From assembly GCA_020628635.1 (NCBI GenBank), contig JAHDEU010000015.1:1-16826 (forward strand): a stretch of 16,826 nt of DNA, written 5' to 3'. A program made the position numbers and the translations under genes. Of the stretch, positions 12,650 to 16,826 are shown piece after piece. The stretch's first letter is position 1; each line of letters begins with the position of its first letter. The notes beneath the pieces were generated by a model that was given only the letters and a program-made list of their open reading frames with translations, had not been told where the DNA came from and did not search any database. The DNA comes from Hellea sp. (GTDB lineage: Bacteria; Pseudomonadota; Alphaproteobacteria; Caulobacterales; Maricaulaceae).

Positions 12650-13768
12650 ATGTCAGACCTTCCCAAAACCTATCGCCAGATCGTTTCCACCGTCACGGAC
12701 GGGGAACTCCGCATGGAAATCGTGGAAAAAGACATGCCGACGCCCAAGGGCGATCAGGTGCTGATCCGCGTCGAAGCCGCGCCCATCAACCCGTCCGACC
12801 ACGGCGTGATGTTCGGCTACGCCTCCATGGACGGCGCGAAGAACGAGGGCGACGCGCTGGTCGCGCCTGTCGGCAAGCTCGGCATGCGCATGATGAAGGG
12901 ACGGCTCGGGCAAAAGCTGCCGCTCGGCAATGAGGGCGCGGGCGCGGTCGTGGCGGTCGGAGACGGCGACATGGCCCGCCCGCTGATGGGCCGCACGGTC
13001 GCGGCAATGGGCGGCGGCATGTACAGTGAATACCGCGTGGTGCACGCCACCCAGTGCCTGCCGCTCCATGATGGCAACACGGCGCGCGACGGGGCGTCGA
13101 GCTTCGTCAATCCGCTGACCTCGCTGTGCTTTCCGGAGACGATGCGTTTGGAAGGCCACAGCGCCATCGTCCACACGGCGGCGGCATCCAATCTCGGCCA
13201 GATGCTGGTCCGTATTTGCGCAGCCGACGGCGTGCCGCTGGTCAACATCGTGCGCAAGGACGCGCAGGCCAAACTGCTCAAGGAGATGGGGGCGGAACAC
13301 GTCGTCAACAGCTCAGACGACGATTTCATCGCCCAGCTGACGGATGCCGTCCACGCAACCGGCGCGACGCTGGCGTTTGACGCGACGGGCGGCGGCAAGC
13401 TGGCGAGCGACATCCTCACCGCCATGGAAGGCGCGGCGGCGCGCACGCCGGGCGCCTACTCGATCTACGGGTCTGTCCACCACAAGCAGGTCTATCTCTA
13501 TGGCGGGCTCGACACCTCGCCGACCGTGCTCACGCGCGGCTACGGCATGGCGTGGGGCGTGGGCGGCTGGCTGTTGCCGAACTTCCTCGCCAAGAACCCG
13601 GATATCGGCCCGCGCCTTCGCAAGCGCGTGGCAGACGAACTGACCACGACATTCGCGTCGCACTACACGGACGACCTCACGCTGGACGAGGCACTGAAAG
13701 CGGACATCGTGGCGCGCTACAATGCCAAGAAGACCGGCGAGAAGTTCCTGATCACGCCGCACGGCTAG
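12650..13768 (+). CDS. Zinc-independent medium-chain dehydrogenase/reductase (quinone or enoyl reductase type)
   Basis: This 372-residue cytosolic MDR enzyme begins at the ATG at 12650 after AAGGA. The N-terminal GroES-like part carries VLIRVEAAPINPSDHG (37–52), the usual INPSD word of quinone-reductase-like MDRs, and LGNEGAGAVVAVG (92–104). The nucleotide-binding part has IVHTAAASNLGQML (173–186), an AAxxLGxM variant of the MDR NAD(P)H motif. The Cys/His ligands of catalytic or structural zinc are not seen, so an NADPH-dependent reduction of an enone, enoyl or quinone substrate is expected. Its 3' end is 6 bp from the next gene, which starts a run of three oxidoreductases. Confidence 0.85.
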   Translation: MSDLPKTYRQIVSTVTDGELRMEIVEKDMPTPKGDQVLIRVEAAPINPSDHGVMFGYASMDGAKNEGDALVAPVGKLGMRMMKGRLGQKLPLGNEGAGAVVAVGDGDMARPLMGRTVAAMGGGMYSEYRVVHATQCLPLHDGNTARDGASSFVNPLTSLCFPETMRLEGHSAIVHTAAASNLGQMLVRICAADGVPLVNIVRKDAQAKLLKEMGAEHVVNSSDDDFIAQLTDAVHATGATLAFDATGGGKLASDILTAMEGAAARTPGAYSIYGSVHHKQVYLYGGLDTSPTVLTRGYGMAWGVGGWLLPNFLAKNPDIGPRLRKRVADELTTTFASHYTDDLTLDEALKADIVARYNAKKTGEKFLITPHG

Positions 13769-13774
13769 GCGCGC

Positions 13775-14506
13775 GTGTCCGGCCAGCGCATACTCGTCAC
13801 CGGCGCCAGTTCCGGACTGGGCCACGCGGCCTGTGAGCGGTTGGCAGAAGGCGGGGCGACGGTGCTGGCCTGCGCGCGGCGCGAAGACCGATTGCTGGAA
13901 CTGGCCAAGCGCTGGCCAAACATCGAGCCGCATGTGCTGGACGTCTCGGACGGCGGGGCAGTCGATAGGTTCTGCGCCGCGCTCGGACCGCTCGACGCGG
14001 CGATCCTCAATGCGGGCGTGACCGAGGTCGGGCCGTTCACCGACAGCTCGGCAGAGCGCGACGCTCAGCTGATCGCAACCAATGTCAGCGCCAATGTGCG
14101 GCTCGCGCGCGGGCTGCGACGGCCCTTGCAGGACGGGCGGCTCGTCTTCGTGGGCTCCATGGGCGGGCTCGTGCCGCTGCCCTATCAAGCGGTCTATTCC
14201 GGGACCAAGGCCTTCCTCCACCACTTCGCCCTCGCCCTGCGCGAGGAATGGGCGGGCGATGTCAGTGTCGGCGTCTTCGCACCCGGCGGCATCAGGACAG
14301 AAATGACGGATGTGGCCGCGCTGAAAAAGCTCGACGGCCAGCTTGCCGATGTGGGTGATGTCGCCGACGCGCTGCTCGCCTTCACCGCATCGACGGGCGC
14401 GCTCAGCGTGCCGGGCGGCACCAACAAGGCGGCGGCGACCCTGTCGCGCGTCGTGCCGCGTAGCTGGGCGGCGAAGCTGATGGAACGGATTTACAGGGAG
14501 AGTTGA
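13775..14506 (+). CDS. Short-chain dehydrogenase/reductase, classical type
   Basis: The 243-residue SDR starts at a GTG six bases after the MDR stop. It has the cofactor motif TGASSGLG (9–16), NAG (79–81), and the catalytic set S128 (VGSMGG), Y141 and K145 (YSGTK), followed by PGGIRTEM (170–177). The basic residues after the glycine motif (CARRED, 33–38) favour NADP(H). It is probably a carbonyl/alcohol oxidoreductase; the substrate is unknown. The stop lies two bases before the next ATG, so it is cotranscribed with the neighbours. Confidence 0.87.
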   Translation: MSGQRILVTGASSGLGHAACERLAEGGATVLACARREDRLLELAKRWPNIEPHVLDVSDGGAVDRFCAALGPLDAAILNAGVTEVGPFTDSSAERDAQLIATNVSANVRLARGLRRPLQDGRLVFVGSMGGLVPLPYQAVYSGTKAFLHHFALALREEWAGDVSVGVFAPGGIRTEMTDVAALKKLDGQLADVGDVADALLAFTASTGALSVPGGTNKAAATLSRVVPRSWAAKLMERIYRES

Positions 14507-14508
14507 GC

Positions 14509-15411
14509 ATGGACATGGACCAGATGATGTTCCGCAAGGGATTGATGACAGGCGAGCGCATTCTCGTCACCGGCGGCGGCACGGGGCTGGGGCGTGAAAT
14601 GGCGGAAGGCTTCCTGTCGCTGGGCGCCGAGGTGCACATCTGCGGCCGGCGCGGCGGCGTGCTGCAGGACACGGCGGACGCGCTGATGGAGAAACATGGT
14701 GGTGAGGTCTTCACCCACCCCTGCGACATTCGCGTGCCCGACGTGATCAGTGAGATGAATGACCTGATCTGGGATCGCCACGGCCCGCTCACCGGACTGG
14801 TCAACAATGCGGCGGGCAACTTCATCTCCCGCACCGAGGACATCTCGATCCGCGGTTTCGACGCGATCGCCAACATCGTCTTTCGCGGCACATTCGCCAT
14901 GACCCATGACATCGGCAAGCGCTGGATCGCGGCGGGCGACAAGGGATCTGTCCTGTCCATCCTCACCACATGGGTCTGGAACGGCGGGCCCTTCACAGTC
15001 CCGTCCGCCATGTCCAAGGCGGGCATCAATGTCATGACGCAGAGCCTGGCGGTGGAATGGGCGCGCTACGGGCTGCGCCTCAACGCCATTGCGCCGGGAC
15101 CTTTCCCCACGGAGGGCATGACCAAGCGTCTTGCGCCGGACGCGGACTCGACGGACGAGATGGCGGCGGACGGGTCCAACCCCATGGGCCGGATCGGGCG
15201 CATGCACGAGCTGGTGAACCTCGCCGTCTTCCTGATGGGTCCGGGCGCGGAATATGTGAACGGCCAGACTATCGGCATTGACGGCGCGGCGTTCAACGCC
15301 AGCGGCGGCAACTTCGCCGCGCTCGCCAGCTGGGGCGACGAGCAATGGGAGGCGGCCGCCAGGGCCATCAAGGCGACAAACGCCAAGGATCGCGCGAAAC
15401 GAACTGTCTGA
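14509..15411 (+). CDS. SDR family oxidoreductase resembling 2,4-dienoyl-CoA reductase
   Basis: This 300-residue SDR has TGGGTGLG (21–28), NNAAGNF (99–105) and a C-terminal block SAMSKAGINVMTQSLAVEWARYGLRLNAIAPGPFPTEG (166–203). The Tyr of the usual YxxxK pair is replaced by S166 while K170 is kept. This is the pattern of mammalian-type 2,4-dienoyl-CoA reductases, which use a different Tyr. GNFISR and PGPFPTEGM also fit that family. Such enzymes reduce 2,4-dienoyl-CoA with NADPH during breakdown of unsaturated fatty acids. I start at the ATG at 14509 after GGGAGAG; TTG at 14503 is less likely. It converges on the VanZ-like gene with a 6-bp gap between stops. Confidence 0.83.
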   Translation: MDMDQMMFRKGLMTGERILVTGGGTGLGREMAEGFLSLGAEVHICGRRGGVLQDTADALMEKHGGEVFTHPCDIRVPDVISEMNDLIWDRHGPLTGLVNNAAGNFISRTEDISIRGFDAIANIVFRGTFAMTHDIGKRWIAAGDKGSVLSILTTWVWNGGPFTVPSAMSKAGINVMTQSLAVEWARYGLRLNAIAPGPFPTEGMTKRLAPDADSTDEMAADGSNPMGRIGRMHELVNLAVFLMGPGAEYVNGQTIGIDGAAFNASGGNFAALASWGDEQWEAAARAIKATNAKDRAKRTV

Positions 15412-15417
15412 GCGGTG

Positions 15418-15837
15418 TCAGGCGCTTCGCTCCACCGCACGCAATAATCCGAAGGCGACCAGGCCACCCAGTCCCGATGCCAAGACATCCGCCCAGTCCG
15501 GGACGCCCGCCACGACGAATTGCGTCAGCTCGGCCGACGCCGCCACCGCCGCGCCCATGACGGCGGAGACGTGTCGCGACGTGCCCTGCGTGCCGCCGAT
15601 CCAGGCCGAGCAGCACATGGCGGCCAGAAAACTCGGCAGGCTCCCGGCAATGATCGCGGGCAGGCCGGCAGCGACCATGTCCTGGCGCAATTCCGTCGTG
15701 CTCGCGATCCATAGCACGAAGAGCACGGCCGCAAGGACCAGCCACCGGCGGTTTAGCACGGGGAAGAGGCGAAAATTCTCCACGCGATCGGTATGCGCCG
15801 GGCACTGAATGGCTGCAAGTCGGGCTCGCGCGGTCAT
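15418..15837 (-). CDS. VanZ-like small membrane protein
   Basis: The 139-residue product has a basic N-terminus and about four hydrophobic helices (33–47, 56–77, 90–110, 117–133). The C-terminal stretch AELTQFVVAGVPDWADVLASGLGGLVAFGLL (102–132) has the E…Q…D..D…N/S..G spacing of VanZ-like domains. Such proteins are often annotated near antibiotic or envelope genes but have no settled biochemical role. The start is uncertain: ATG at 15837 or 15855, with a frame open to 15951. The downstream options would leave the divergent palindrome at 15859–15886 upstream of the gene, which is what I assume. Confidence 0.65.
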   Translation of the reverse strand: MTARARLAAIQCPAHTDRVENFRLFPVLNRRWLVLAAVLFVLWIASTTELRQDMVAAGLPAIIAGSLPSFLAAMCCSAWIGGTQGTSRHVSAVMGAAVAASAELTQFVVAGVPDWADVLASGLGGLVAFGLLRAVERSA

Positions 15838-15858
15838 GGCGACCCGCTCGGGCATTGA

Positions 15859-15886
15859 CGCATCGTCACGTAAGTGTGACGATGCG
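15859..15886. promoter_or_regulatory. Perfect 11-bp inverted repeat in a divergent intergenic region (candidate operator)
   Basis: CGCATCGTCAC-GTAAGT-GTGACGATGCG is an exact palindrome with a six-base spacer, located in the 52 bp between the VanZ-like start at 15837 and the barrel gene start at 15890. Its symmetry and position fit a dimeric regulator acting on both genes. The regulator is not in the window. Confidence 0.6.
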
Positions 15887-15889
15887 CGG

Positions 15890-16690
15890 GTGAGGGTGAT
15901 TGGCGCAGCTTGGGTGGCCGCGGTCTGGTTCGGCGCGGCGTCGTCCGCCATGGCCAGCGCTTGGAATCCCGCGCAGTGGAAGGGCGAGCTGATCAGCGGC
16001 TATGTCGTGTCCAGCGCGGGCGAGGCGGTCGATGAGTTCGGCGACACGGTCGGGCTCGACATCTACCGCAAGCAGATCGTGCAGAACTACGGCAATGTCG
16101 GCCTGACCGACCGCCTCGCGCTTATCGGGTCTTTCGACTGGCAGGACACGCAGATCGCCGCGCCGGGGGTGGAGGCGGCGTTTTCCCGGCCGTCATCGGT
16201 GTCCGCCGGGCTGCAATACCAGCTATCGCGGCGCGAAGGCCACGCCACGGCGATCAGCGTCAGCTATGTGGACGGCATCGACCTGCCCGTGCAGCTGCTG
16301 ACGTTGGAAAGCCGCAGGCCGTCCGTGGAGGTGCGTGCGCTGTGGGGCGAAAGCCGCAGCGTTCTGGGCTTCAACGCCTTTGCCGAGCTGCAGGCGGCGG
16401 GCCGGATGGAGCTGGACGGCCGCTATGCCAGCTCCCACGCGCAGGCGACGCTCGGCATGGACCCGACCGCGCGCACCAAGCTGCTCGCCAAGGCCCGCTA
16501 CGCCCGCATCGAAGCCGGCACGTTCGAGCGTATACCCATCGCGCGGCAGGAGCGCTGGGAATTGGAAGCCAGCGCGGTGTGGCGGGCATGGCGGCAGAAC
16601 TATGTGGAGCTGGGCTATGTGGGTACGGTCGGCGTTCGGAACGGGGTGCGGGAGAGCGGGTACAAGATCGGGTATTGGACGAAGTTCTGA
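15890..16690 (+). CDS. Outer-membrane beta-barrel-like protein of unknown family
   Basis: The 266-residue product starts with a signal peptide (RVIGAAWVAAVWFGAASSAMAS, to about residue 23) and ends in KIGYWTKF: alternating aromatic/hydrophobic residues with a C-terminal Phe, the usual signature read by the BAM machinery. The mature chain shows successive alternating strands, for example TAISVSYVDG, PSVEVRALWG, VLGFNAFAEL, AQATLGMD, RWELEASAVWR and NYVELGYVGTV, fitting a barrel of perhaps 10–12 strands. I do not recognise the family. I chose GTG 15890 so the signal peptide is at the N-terminus; ATGs at 15809 or 15836 would give a long basic extension and overlap the divergent gene. No clear ribosome binding site is seen. 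Confidence 0.7.
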   Translation: MRVIGAAWVAAVWFGAASSAMASAWNPAQWKGELISGYVVSSAGEAVDEFGDTVGLDIYRKQIVQNYGNVGLTDRLALIGSFDWQDTQIAAPGVEAAFSRPSSVSAGLQYQLSRREGHATAISVSYVDGIDLPVQLLTLESRRPSVEVRALWGESRSVLGFNAFAELQAAGRMELDGRYASSHAQATLGMDPTARTKLLAKARYARIEAGTFERIPIARQERWELEASAVWRAWRQNYVELGYVGTVGVRNGVRESGYKIGYWTKF

Positions 16691-16724
16691 TTGATGGACC
16701 GCCTGCGGCGGGCTCTTAGCTCGT

Positions 16725-16799
16725 GTCCCCCTCCACCAAAACGCTTCGGTCGCTTACGCTCCCTACGACGTTTCGGTCCCCCTCCCCCTGCGGGGGAGG
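16725..16799. repeat. Repeat-like segment with a strong hairpin after the barrel gene
   Basis: The direct words GTCCCCCTCC occur twice (near 16725 and 16777), and CCTCCCCC-TGC-GGGGGAGG (16781–16799) is a perfect 8-bp hairpin with a three-base loop. The intervening AACGCTTCGGTCGCTTACGC style is typical of dispersed repeats in this group. No gene is seen in 16691–16826. A smaller hairpin CCGCC-TGC-GGCGG lies at 16699–16711. Either could end transcription of the barrel gene. Confidence 0.5.
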
Positions 16800-16826
16800 A
16801 ACTTGTTTAAGATTGGCTTCTTTTTC

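Overview
The window is a high-GC stretch of alphaproteobacterial chromosome. A member of the Caulobacterales/Maricaulales/Hyphomonadaceae group is most likely. The evidence is a waaA–DUF374 acyltransferase pair, a COQ9-family protein, a single-domain CcmH, Caulobacter-type promoter words (TTGRCGS/GCTANAW) and dense dispersed palindromic repeats of the 'GTCATCCCGG…' and 'TCGCTCATCCCCGC…' kinds. No tRNA, rRNA, CRISPR array, transposase, integrase or phage gene was seen, so this looks like ordinary core/accessory chromosome rather than a mobile island.

Layout. (1) 1–1148, minus: a DUF374 lipid acyltransferase overlaps waaA (Kdo transferase, cut by the left edge), an envelope lipid A/LPS unit. 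Diverging from it is a cysteine-dependent phosphatase (1184–1855), followed by ccmH and a 112-residue conserved unknown that overlap by GTGA. (2) 2616–3271: a gene-free repeat island with two 145-bp direct copies around a double-hairpin element, plus one 'GTCATCCCGG' element. (3) 3272–4468, minus: a DUF1338/HglS-type 2-oxoadipate dioxygenase, divergent from a charged, largely disordered protein (4550–5206) with a probable leaderless promoter. (4) 5207–5508: repeats and a terminator. (5) Two secreted proteins on the minus strand: a duplicated EF-hand protein (5509–6285) and a very acidic protein (6507–6986). (6) 7193–10397, plus: a NatA/NatB-type ABC exporter and a COQ9 gene in one tight operon, with a palindrome ahead of it. 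(7) 10398–10763: another repeat island. (8) 10764–12549, minus: a secreted metal-dependent amidohydrolase and a small membrane protein. (9) 12650–15411, plus: a three-gene oxidoreductase cluster (MDR reductase, classical SDR, 2,4-dienoyl-CoA-reductase-like SDR), pointing to acyl-CoA or enoyl/carbonyl reduction. (10) A VanZ-like membrane protein (minus) and an outer-membrane barrel-like protein (plus) diverge around a perfect 11-bp inverted repeat; the window then ends in another repeat-like segment.

The best leads for new biology are the secreted EF-hand and acidic proteins facing an exporter-COQ9 operon, the short-motif protein beside HglS, the operator-like palindromes at 7161 and 15859, the phosphatase next to waaA, and a set of repeat families that sit only at convergent gene ends. 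No complete undescribed defence or mobile system was recognised. Names rest on reading motifs by eye, not on database searches.
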